Below, piece after piece: positions 1 to 6,068 of a stretch of DNA of 7,617 nt (its first letter is position 1; the number at the start of each line of letters is the position of its first letter). The position numbers and the translations under genes are program-made. Source of the DNA: CAYGKP01 sp964350605 (GTDB lineage: Bacteria > Bacteroidota > Bacteroidia > Cytophagales > JAAEPT01); contig CAYGKP010000124.1 in NCBI GenBank assembly GCA_964350605.1, positions 1-7,617 on the forward strand, given 5' to 3'. The notes beneath the pieces were generated by a model, which worked only from the letters and a program-made list of their open reading frames with translations, had not been told where the DNA came from and made no database searches.

Positions 1-1352
1 GGCTTAATGAAGACATCATTCGCTTCATTTCGGCCAAGAAGGAAGAGCCAGAGTGGCTGTTGGAATGGCGCTTGAAAGCGTACCGCCATTGGTTGACGAT
101 GGAGGAACCCACGTGGGCAAACGTCCATTATCCCAAGCCCGACCTGCAGGCCACCAAGTTCTACTCGGCCCCAAAACCAAAGAAGAAACTCGGGAGTTTG
201 GACGAGGTTGATCCCGAATTGCGCGAAACCTTCGAGAAATTGGGCATCTCGCTCGACGAGCAAAAACGTCTCACAGGCGTAGCCGTCGATGTGGTGTTCG
301 ACTCGGTTTCGGTCGCAACGACTTTTAAGAAGACCCTGGGCGACATGGGCGTCATCTTCTGCTCGATTAGCGAGGCGGTGAAGGAACACCCCGAACTGGT
401 TAAGAAATACCTTGGCTCGGTCGTTCCCCCGGCGGACAATTATTACGCAGCCCTGAACTCGGCGGTCTTCACCGACGGGTCGTTCTGCTACATCCCCAAG
501 GGCGTTCGCTGCCCGATGGAACTGTCCACCTACTTCCGCATTAATGCGGCGGGCACAGGCCAGTTTGAGCGCACGCTCATCATCGCCGAGGATCAGAGCT
601 ATGTGTCCTACCTGGAAGGCTGCACCGCGCCGATGCGTGATGAGAACCAACTGCATGCCGCTGTGGTCGAACTCCTTGCGCTCGACGATGCGGAGATCAA
701 GTATTCCACTGTTCAAAACTGGTACCCCGGCGATAAGCAGGGCAAGGGCGGTATCTACAACTTCGTGACCAAGCGCGGCATTTGCGCGGGCAAAAACTCA
801 AAAATCTCCTGGACGCAAGTCGAGACCGGATCGGCGGTGACGTGGAAATACCCCTCCTGCGTCCTCAAGGGCGACGGTTCAGTCGGCGAGTTCTACTCGG
901 TGGCCGTGACCAACAACTTCCAACAGGCCGACACGGGGACCAAGATGCTCCACCTGGGCAAAAACACCCGCAGCCGGATTGTGTCGAAAGGCATCTCGGC
1001 GGGCAAGAGCCAGAACAGCTACCGCGGCCAAGTGATGGTCTCGAAGCGGGCGGACAACGCGCGCAACTTCTCGCAGTGTGACTCGCTCCTTTTGGGCGAC
1101 CAATGCGGGGCGCACACCTTCCCCTACCTCGACATCCAAAACTCGGGCGCGCAAGTCGAGCACGAAGCCACCACCTCGAAGATCGGCGAGGACCAGATCT
1201 TCTACTGCAACCAACGCGGGCTCGACACCGAGCAAGCGGTGGCCTTGATTGTCAACGGCTACGCGAAGGAAGTGCTCAAGCAGCTTCCCATGGAGTTTGC
1301 CGTCGAGGCGCAAAAACTGCTGGCGATTTCCCTGGAAGGGAGCGTCGGTTAA
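1..1352 (+). CDS. sufB: Fe-S cluster assembly scaffold protein SufB (5'-truncated by window edge)
   Basis: SufB is the scaffold subunit of the cytoplasmic SufBCD complex, on which nascent iron-sulfur clusters are built. The frame is open from the first base: in-frame codons from position 3 read LNEDIIRFISAKKEEPEWLL, a conserved SufB N-terminal stretch, so the TTG at 60 is not the start. The true start lies upstream. Codons for 449 residues plus the TAA stop are present, and a full SufB is about 480-495 residues, so some 30-45 residues are missing. The Cys at 1077-1079 (in SQCDSLL) corresponds to E. coli Cys405, the proposed sulfur acceptor. The His-Glu pair at 1161-1166 (in EHEATTS) corresponds to His433/Glu434 at the SufB-SufD interface. 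The C-terminus, FAVEAQKLLAISLEGSVG, is the normal family ending. sufC follows after 25 nt. Identity is certain from sequence motifs; the matches to E. coli residue numbers are from memory of the family. Confidence 0.97.
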   Translation, partial: LNEDIIRFISAKKEEPEWLLEWRLKAYRHWLTMEEPTWANVHYPKPDLQATKFYSAPKPKKKLGSLDEVDPELRETFEKLGISLDEQKRLTGVAVDVVFDSVSVATTFKKTLGDMGVIFCSISEAVKEHPELVKKYLGSVVPPADNYYAALNSAVFTDGSFCYIPKGVRCPMELSTYFRINAAGTGQFERTLIIAEDQSYVSYLEGCTAPMRDENQLHAAVVELLALDDAEIKYSTVQNWYPGDKQGKGGIYNFVTKRGICAGKNSKISWTQVETGSAVTWKYPSCVLKGDGSVGEFYSVAVTNNFQQADTGTKMLHLGKNTRSRIVSKGISAGKSQNSYRGQVMVSKRADNARNFSQCDSLLLGDQCGAHTFPYLDIQNSGAQVEHEATTSKIGEDQIFYCNQRGLDTEQAVALIVNGYAKEVLKQLPMEFAVEAQKLLAISLEGSVG

Positions 1353-1377
1353 CCATTAGAACCCCCATCCCTCAGCT

Positions 1378-2136
1378 ATGCTGAAAATCAACAACCTACA
1401 CGCCCGTGTGGAGGAGAAGGAAATCCTTCGCGGCCTCACCTTAGAAGTGAAACCCGGCGAGGTGCATGCCATCATGGGCCCCAACGGCTCGGGCAAAAGC
1501 ACCTTGGCCTCCGTCCTGGCTGGACGCGAGGACTACGTGGTGACCGATGGCTCGGTGACCTTCGATGGCGTAGACCTGCTCGACATGGCCCCCGAAGAGC
1601 GCGCTCGTGAAGGCGTGTTCTTGGCCTTTCAATACCCGGTCGAGATTCCCGGGGTAAACACCAACACCTTCCTGAAGACTGCCGTCAACGAAGTGCGAAA
1701 GCACCGCGGCCAAGAGGAGCTCGACGCCGTGTCGTTCCTCAAGATCATGAAGGAGAAAATGGCCTTGGTCGAGATGCCGCAGGCTCTCATCAGTCGGGCC
1801 TTGAACGAAGGCTTTTCGGGTGGCGAGAAGAAGCGCAACGAGATCTTCCAACTCGCGATGCTGGAGCCGAAACTGGCCATCCTCGACGAAACGGATTCGG
1901 GCCTCGACATCGACGCACTGCGCGTTGTCGCCGACGGGGTCAACAAAGTACGCTCCGAGAAGAACGCCTTTTTGGTCATCACCCACTACCAACGCCTGCT
2001 CGACTACATCGTCCCCGACGTGGTGCACGTGCTCTACCAAGGGCGCATCGTGAAAAGCGGACCAAAGGAATTGGCCTTGGAGTTGGAAGACAAAGGCTAC
2101 GACTGGATCAAAGAAGAAGTGGCGGCAGCCGGATAG
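1378..2136 (+). CDS. sufC: Fe-S cluster assembly ATPase SufC
   Basis: SufC is the ABC-type ATPase of the SufBCD complex. It binds SufB and SufD, and its ATP-driven dimerisation reshapes the scaffold so that a cluster can form. It is soluble and is not a transporter. The 252 residues match the usual length of about 250. ABC motifs appear in order: Walker A GPNGSGKST at 34-42 (Lys40), Q-loop Gln85 in AFQYP, ABC signature FSGGE at 146-150, Walker B LAILDE at 166-171 with Glu171 as catalytic base, D-loop SGLD at 174-177, and switch His203 in VITHYQ. The signature continues as FSGGEKKRNEI, which is typical of SufC and separates it from ordinary ABC transporters. The ATG start gives the normal N-terminus MLKINNLHARVEEKEIL. 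The gene lies between sufB and sufD with short gaps and is presumably co-transcribed with them. All motifs are intact. Confidence 0.98.
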   Translation: MLKINNLHARVEEKEILRGLTLEVKPGEVHAIMGPNGSGKSTLASVLAGREDYVVTDGSVTFDGVDLLDMAPEERAREGVFLAFQYPVEIPGVNTNTFLKTAVNEVRKHRGQEELDAVSFLKIMKEKMALVEMPQALISRALNEGFSGGEKKRNEIFQLAMLEPKLAILDETDSGLDIDALRVVADGVNKVRSEKNAFLVITHYQRLLDYIVPDVVHVLYQGRIVKSGPKELALELEDKGYDWIKEEVAAAG

Positions 2137-2152
2137 ATTGAGCGAAATACCC

Positions 2153-3463
2153 ATGAGTGTGTCTCCCTTTACCGAGCAACAAGCTGCTGCCTTCGCAGAC
2201 TTCGAATCGGCCATCCCCAGCGATAAGCATTCGGCACTTCACGCCAAGCGGCGTTCGGCCCTCGCACGTTTCGCCGAGGCCCCGATGCCCACCTTCAAGA
2301 ATGAGGAGTGGAAATTCACCAGCGTGCGCTCGATTGCGGAAGGCAACTTTGCCCAGGCCGATGCTACCAAATCGGATGCCTCGCTCGAAGCCCTGATTCC
2401 GAAATGGAACGGCCCGATGGCGGTCTTCGTCAACGGATTCTTCCGCGCGGAGTATTCCACCCTGCCCGTTGCGAAGGGCATTACCGTCCTCCCCCTCAGC
2501 CAAGCCATTACCGAACGCGGCGACTTGCTCGACAGCGAACTGGCCGCCCAATCTTCGGGCGTGCGGGAGACCTTGTTTGAGGCGTTGAACACCGCCTTCG
2601 TTCGCGAGGGATTGTTCCTGCATGCGGCGAAAGGTGCAGTGCTTGAAGCACCGATCTTGATCCTGCACATTGGGGACTACCGCACGGCGCCCGTCCTCTA
2701 CCAACCCCGCAACCTGTTCCTAGTCGAGTCGAACGCGCAAGCCACGGTGCTGGAACAATTCGTTACCCTCGGCGACAAACCCGGCCTCTGCAACACGGTC
2801 AGCGAGGTGCGCGTCGCGGGCGAGGGCCATTTCAGCTACCACCGCCTCCAGACTGAGGGCGAGAACGCCAAGCACATTTCCGCCATCGAGGCCAGCCAAG
2901 GCAAGAACAGCCACTTCGAGAGCTCCTCGCTAAGTTTCACGGGCGGACTCGTCCGCAACGATCTGCGCATCTCGCTCAACGGCGAGCGCACCGAAACGCG
3001 CCTGCACGGCCTCTTCTTACTCGCGGGAAAAACCCATGTGGACAACCACACATTGATCGACCACCGCGAGCCGAACAGCACCTCGGACCAGCACTACAAA
3101 GGCATCCTCGACGACTACTCGACCGGTGTGTTCAACGGGAAGATTTATGTGCAACAGAAGGCACAGAAGACCGCCGCGTTCCAATCGAACAACAACCTGC
3201 TGCTCTCGAACAACGCCACTCTGCACACCAAGCCTCAATTGGAAATCTGGGCCGACGACGTGAAGTGTACCCACGGCGCAACCAGCGGCCAACTCGACGA
3301 GGAAGCCTTGTTCTACCTGCGGGCGCGGGGCTTGGATCAGAAGCAAGCCAAGGGTCTGTTGCTCTACGCCTTTGCCGGCGAAGTGATCGACCGCATTGCC
3401 AGCAAGCCGGTACAGGACTACGTACGCCAGTACATCGAACAGGGATTGGCCCCAACGCGTTAG
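2153..3463 (+). CDS. sufD: Fe-S cluster assembly scaffold protein SufD
   Basis: SufD is a SufB paralogue that forms the SufB-SufD heterodimer of the SufBC2D scaffold and is linked to iron entry. From the ATG at 2153 the protein has 436 residues, normal for the family. A TTG at 2138 in the same frame would add five residues (LSEIP) only 1 nt after the sufC stop. I prefer the ATG because MSVSPFTEQQ is a plausible N-terminus and TTG starts are rarer. Family signs are the early NEEWKFT segment, the central right-handed beta-helix region with HVDNHTLIDH and SDQHYKGILDD, and the C-terminal block VKCTHGATSGQLDEEALFYL. His374 in that block corresponds to E. coli SufD His360, which lies at the SufB interface. 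The N-terminal half is more variable, as is usual. SufD has no catalytic site of its own. Recognition rests on the conserved C-terminal core and on the position between sufC and sufS. Confidence 0.96.
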   Translation: MSVSPFTEQQAAAFADFESAIPSDKHSALHAKRRSALARFAEAPMPTFKNEEWKFTSVRSIAEGNFAQADATKSDASLEALIPKWNGPMAVFVNGFFRAEYSTLPVAKGITVLPLSQAITERGDLLDSELAAQSSGVRETLFEALNTAFVREGLFLHAAKGAVLEAPILILHIGDYRTAPVLYQPRNLFLVESNAQATVLEQFVTLGDKPGLCNTVSEVRVAGEGHFSYHRLQTEGENAKHISAIEASQGKNSHFESSSLSFTGGLVRNDLRISLNGERTETRLHGLFLLAGKTHVDNHTLIDHREPNSTSDQHYKGILDDYSTGVFNGKIYVQQKAQKTAAFQSNNNLLLSNNATLHTKPQLEIWADDVKCTHGATSGQLDEEALFYLRARGLDQKQAKGLLLYAFAGEVIDRIASKPVQDYVRQYIEQGLAPTR

Positions 3464-3468
3464 GAGGT

Positions 3469-4695
3469 ATGGCAACCCTGACCACCCCTACCCTCAACCT
3501 CGAGGCTGTCCGCGCACAGTTTCCCATCCTGGCGACGAAGGCCCACGGCAAGCCGCTGGTCTACCTCGACAACGCGGCCACCAGCCAGAAGCCGAAGGCT
3601 GTCCTCGACGCGCTGTCCTACTACTACACGGAAGAGAACGCGAACATCCACCGGGGGGTCCACTTCCTGGCCGAGAAAGCCACCGCCGATTTCGAGAAGA
3701 CACGCGAGGCCGTCCGCCGCTTTATTAATGCCCCTTCGCGCGAAGAGATCATCTTCACCTCAGGGGTGACCGATTCGATCAACTTGGTAGCCAACAGCTT
3801 TGGCGACTTGCTACAAGCGGGCGATGAAATCCTGGTACCTGTCAGCGAGCACCACTCGAACATCGTGCCTTGGCAGATGCTTGCGAGCCGCAAGGGCGTT
3901 GTGGTCAAGCCGATGCCCATCACCGAGTCGGGCGTGCTCGACCTGGATGCCTTCGACAAGCTCCTCGGTCCGAAGGTCAAGCTGGTCGCCGTGGCGCACG
4001 CCTCCAATACGCTCGGTACGGTTCATCCCCTGAAAGCGATCATCGAGAAGGCCCACGCTGTGGGTGCACGGGTTCTGGTCGATGGGGCACAAGGCGGCGC
4101 ACATCGCCCCATCGACGTGCAAGCCATAGATTGCGATTTCTACTGCCTCTCGGCCCACAAGATGTACGGCCCCACGGGTGTCGGCGCGCTGTATGGCAAG
4201 AAAGAGTTGCTGGAAGCCATGCCTCCCTACCGCGGCGGTGGCGAGATGATCGGAAGCGTTTCGTTCAACGGGACAACCTGGAACGACCTGCCTTACAAAT
4301 TCGAAGCGGGCACCCCGAACATTGCGGGGGTGGTCGCCTACCGCGCGGCGATTGAGTTTGTCGAAGCCCTTGGCTGGGACGCGATCGAAGCGCACGAGCA
4401 AGAAATTCTGGCCTACGCCACCGAGCGGCTATCCGCCATTTCAGGTCTGCAGCTCATCGGCACGGCACCCGACAAAGTCGGCGTGATCTCCTTTGTCAGC
4501 GACAAACACCACCCCTACGACTTGGGCTTCCTGCTCGACGCGAAAGGCATCGCCATCCGCACCGGGCACCATTGCACCGAACCCTTGATGGATGCCCTGT
4601 GTTTGGAGGGAACTGCTCGGGCTTCGTTTGCGGTTTACACCGCCAAGGCCGAGATCGACGCGCTGGCCGACGCCCTGGAAACCCTGCACAACTAG
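3469..4695 (+). CDS. sufS: Cysteine desulfurase SufS (class II NifS-like, PLP-dependent)
   Basis: SufS converts L-cysteine to L-alanine and holds the released sulfur as a persulfide, which SufE carries to SufBCD. The 408 residues fit the family (about 405-410). The PLP Schiff-base lysine is Lys231 in LSAHKMYGPTG. His128 in SEHHSN stacks on the cofactor. The DGAQ motif (about 210-213) contributes the PLP-ring aspartate. The persulfide-carrying cysteine is Cys369 in RTGHHCTEP, with no long insertion in that loop, as expected for class II enzymes that depend on SufE. The frame is open upstream to about 3265 inside sufD, but the ATG at 3469 gives the normal start MATLTTPTLNLEAVRAQFPIL and lies 5 nt after the sufD stop. 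AGGAGG at 3462-3467 is only 1 nt before this ATG, too close for a standard Shine-Dalgarno contact. Close spacing to sufD and sufE supports operon expression. Confidence 0.98.
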   Translation: MATLTTPTLNLEAVRAQFPILATKAHGKPLVYLDNAATSQKPKAVLDALSYYYTEENANIHRGVHFLAEKATADFEKTREAVRRFINAPSREEIIFTSGVTDSINLVANSFGDLLQAGDEILVPVSEHHSNIVPWQMLASRKGVVVKPMPITESGVLDLDAFDKLLGPKVKLVAVAHASNTLGTVHPLKAIIEKAHAVGARVLVDGAQGGAHRPIDVQAIDCDFYCLSAHKMYGPTGVGALYGKKELLEAMPPYRGGGEMIGSVSFNGTTWNDLPYKFEAGTPNIAGVVAYRAAIEFVEALGWDAIEAHEQEILAYATERLSAISGLQLIGTAPDKVGVISFVSDKHHPYDLGFLLDAKGIAIRTGHHCTEPLMDALCLEGTARASFAVYTAKAEIDALADALETLHN

Positions 4696-4715
4696 TCCTC
4701 ATTCCTATCACTGAA

Positions 4716-5183
4716 ATGCCCACCATCGCCGAAATCGAAAACGAGATTGTCGAAGAGTTCCAGCTCCTCGAAGGCGACCGCGAAGCCCAGGTGGAATACA
4801 TCATGGAACTGGGCGCACGGCTGGACAAACTGGAAGAGTCCGCCTACCAGGAAAACAACCTGGTCAAGGGCTGTCAATCCAAAGTGTGGCTGGTCAGCGG
4901 GCTCGACAATACGGGCCACGTCGCCTACCGCGCCGACAGCAATACGGCCATCACCAAGGGACTCGTCAGCTTGTTGATCCGGGTGCTCAATCGTCAACCC
5001 GCGGAAGCCATCTCGCGCGCCGAGCTAACGTTCCTCGAACGCATCGGCATGGGCAGCCTGATCGGTTCGCAACGCTCGAACGGATTGGCCGCCATGGTCC
5101 GCCAGATGAAACTTTTCGCCATCGCCTTGCAAGCCCAGCAGCAACAGGCGCAGCAAACCCAATCCACCAGCCCCCACGCCTAA
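4716..5183 (+). CDS. sufE: Sulfur acceptor protein SufE
   Basis: SufE accepts persulfide sulfur from SufS, stimulates its turnover, and passes the sulfur to SufB. The protein has 155 residues; E. coli SufE has 138. The sulfur-accepting cysteine is Cys53 in LVKGCQSKVW, the defining SufE motif (E. coli Cys51). Other family marks are the N-terminal helix ending in YIMELGARL, the strand HVAYRADSN followed by ITKGLVSLL, and the helix block FLERIGMGSLIGSQRSNGL. The extra length is a C-terminal low-complexity tail, residues 139-155, rich in Gln with Thr, Ser and Pro; it is probably disordered and is not part of the fold. The ATG at 4716 is chosen over the open upstream frame, which runs inside sufS, because it gives a normal N-terminus and sits 20 nt behind the sufS stop. 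The TAA stop shares its last A with the sufT ATG (TAATG). Pairing with sufS argues for SufE rather than SufU as partner. Confidence 0.96.
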   Translation: MPTIAEIENEIVEEFQLLEGDREAQVEYIMELGARLDKLEESAYQENNLVKGCQSKVWLVSGLDNTGHVAYRADSNTAITKGLVSLLIRVLNRQPAEAISRAELTFLERIGMGSLIGSQRSNGLAAMVRQMKLFAIALQAQQQQAQQTQSTSPHA

Positions 5184-5548
5184 TGGAAGAGCAAGACCAG
5201 CACGTACGCGGCCAAGTCACCCTTCCGGGCAATGCGGGCCAACACCCCGAACTGCGCGACAAAATCATCGGGGCGCTCAAGATGGTCTACGACCCGGAAA
5301 TCCCCGTGGATGTCTACGAACTGGGGTTGATCTACGAGTTGGACATTCTGCCCATGGGCAACGTCCAGATCGTGATGACGCTCACCAGCCCCAACTGCCC
5401 GAGCGCCGAAGCCCTGCCTGCTGAGGTGGAGCAACGCGTCCGCGAAGTGGAGGGCGTGAATGACGTTCACCTCGAACTCACCTTCGAACCTTCTTACACC
5501 ACCGAGATGATGAGCGAGGCCGCCAAACTCGAACTCGGTTTCTTATAA
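5183..5548 (+). CDS. sufT: SUF system-associated DUF59/MIP18-family protein (SufT-like)
   Basis: This 121-residue protein belongs to the DUF59/MIP18 (FeS_assembly_P) family, whose members take part in Fe-S protein maturation or cluster delivery. SufT proteins are the form encoded in suf operons. The evidence is the motif DPEIPVDVYELGLIYE at about 38-53 and TSPNCPSAEALP at about 68-79, whose Cys72 is the conserved family cysteine. The C-terminal part EGVNDVHLELTFEPSY also matches. The first 25 residues are polar and variable. The ATG at 5183 overlaps the sufE stop by one base, which suggests translational coupling; the longer open frame upstream overlaps sufE and has no family similarity. The bacilliredoxin gene begins 20 nt downstream. 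Family assignment is firm. The exact biochemical role of bacterial SufT is known only in part, so the function here is inferred from family and context. The protein lacks the ATPase domain of the related Mrp/ApbC carriers, some of which carry a DUF59 N-terminus. Confidence 0.92.
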   Translation: MEEQDQHVRGQVTLPGNAGQHPELRDKIIGALKMVYDPEIPVDVYELGLIYELDILPMGNVQIVMTLTSPNCPSAEALPAEVEQRVREVEGVNDVHLELTFEPSYTTEMMSEAAKLELGFL

Positions 5549-5568
5549 TCCCCAGACTCTTACCAGCC

Positions 5569-5982
5569 ATGTATCCTGCCGAAATCGTTGCCCCCATGCG
5601 GGCCGAACTCGCCGAAGCCGACTTCGACGAACTGCTCACCTCCGAAGACGTAGAGAACGCCCTCAAGCAACCGGGCACCACTTTGATGGTTGTTAACTCG
5701 GTCTGCGGTTGCGCCGCCGGATCAGCCCGCCCTGGCGTGCTTGCCTCGCTCGTAGGCTCGGAGAAAGAACCCAACCATCTAGTCACAGTTTTCGCCGGCG
5801 TGCACAAAGAAGCGGTCGACAAAGCCCGCGAATTCATGCTGCCCTACCCACCTTCTTCGCCGGCCATTGCGCTGTTTAAGGATGGTGAGCTCGTTCACAT
5901 GATCGAACGACACCACATCGAAGGCCGTGGCGCGGGTATGATCGCCGAGCACTTACAAGAGGTTTACACGCACTTCTGCTAG
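5569..5982 (+). CDS. Bacilliredoxin, BrxA/BrxB (YphP/YqiW) family
   Basis: This 137-residue thioredoxin-fold protein belongs to the BrxA/BrxB family. Studied members in Bacillus and Staphylococcus remove bacillithiol from S-bacillithiolated proteins. The active site is CGC: Cys46 attacks the mixed disulfide and Cys48 is the second cysteine, in the typical context VVNSVCGCAAGSARP at 41-55. The cis-proline loop is PPSSP at 94-98. The block KDGELVHMIERHHIEGR at 104-120 is characteristic of the family. The protein ends in Cys137. The ATG at 5569 gives the standard N-terminus MYPAEIVAPMR. There is no signal peptide, so it acts in the cytoplasm. It lies 20 nt after sufT and just before the terminator, so it appears to be the last gene of the suf transcript. 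Family identity is clear. Whether the host makes bacillithiol, and whether this is BrxA or BrxB, cannot be told from the window. Confidence 0.93.
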   Translation: MYPAEIVAPMRAELAEADFDELLTSEDVENALKQPGTTLMVVNSVCGCAAGSARPGVLASLVGSEKEPNHLVTVFAGVHKEAVDKAREFMLPYPPSSPAIALFKDGELVHMIERHHIEGRGAGMIAEHLQEVYTHFC

Positions 5983-6008
5983 ACCAAATCAGACGCTTGT
6001 GCGTTGAG

Positions 6009-6037
6009 ACGGCGGGCCCAACAGCCCGCCGTTTTTT
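6009..6037 (+). terminator. Rho-independent terminator of the suf operon
   Basis: Bases 6009-6017 (ACGGCGGGC) are perfectly complementary to 6024-6032 (GCCCGCCGT), giving a 9-bp, mostly G-C stem with the 6-nt loop CCAACA. Six T residues follow at 6032-6037, the first of them being the last stem base. The hairpin begins 26 nt after the bacilliredoxin stop. There is no matching T-run on the other strand, so it terminates only rightward transcription. It separates the suf operon from the LRR gene that starts 31 nt after the T-run. Confidence 0.93.
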
Positions 6038-6068
6038 GTAGTTTACCTGTCCACCAACCTTGCCCGCC

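Larger units (their letters stand above)
1..6037 (+). other. suf transcription unit (sufB-C-D-S-E-T-bacilliredoxin), promoter outside window
   Basis: Seven consecutive genes lie on one strand with gaps of 25, 16, 5, 20, -1 and 20 nt and no terminator-like hairpin between them. A strong intrinsic terminator follows the last gene. This is the layout of a single polycistronic operon. The promoter and any regulator such as an Rrf2-type protein would be upstream of sufB, outside the window, so regulation cannot be read here. No sufA or sufU is present within the visible part. Operon structure is inferred from spacing. Confidence 0.85.

Noticed and set aside
60..62. TTG as the sufB start codon
   Set aside because: The frame is open to the window edge and the upstream codons encode conserved SufB sequence, so the gene is truncated and does not start here.
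1441..2214. Long antisense open frame (257 residues) opposite sufC
   Set aside because: It lies opposite a fully conserved gene in G+C-rich DNA, where antisense frames stay open by codon bias. It shows no domain, and its product reads as low-complexity His/Val/Asp-rich sequence.
2108..2704. Antisense open frame (198 residues) opposite the start of sufD
   Set aside because: It is the same kind of shadow as the one over sufC, with no recognisable motif and no independent start context.
3265..3468. A 68-residue N-terminal extension of SufS overlapping the end of sufD
   Set aside because: The extension overlaps conserved sufD sequence in another frame, is rich in Arg and Gly as expected for a shadow frame, and has no place in the SufS fold. 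The ATG at 3469 gives a normal N-terminus.
3811..4401. Antisense open frame (196 residues) opposite sufS
   Set aside because: It is opposite the conserved PLP-binding core of SufS, and the translation has no family features.
4886..5182. A 99-residue N-terminal extension of SufT over sufE
   Set aside because: It lies entirely inside the coding sequence of sufE in another frame and lacks family similarity; the ATG at 5183 fits the DUF59 protein length.
6009..6037. Hairpin as a riboswitch or attenuator for the LRR gene
   Set aside because: It is a simple single stem-loop with a T-run and no alternative pairing or aptamer-like structure upstream; an operon terminator explains it fully.
6039..6046. 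TAGTTTAC as a Bacteroidota -7 promoter element for the LRR gene
   Set aside because: It matches only four of the six defined positions of TAnnTTTG, and no -33 element is visible at the right distance, so I do not annotate it as a promoter.
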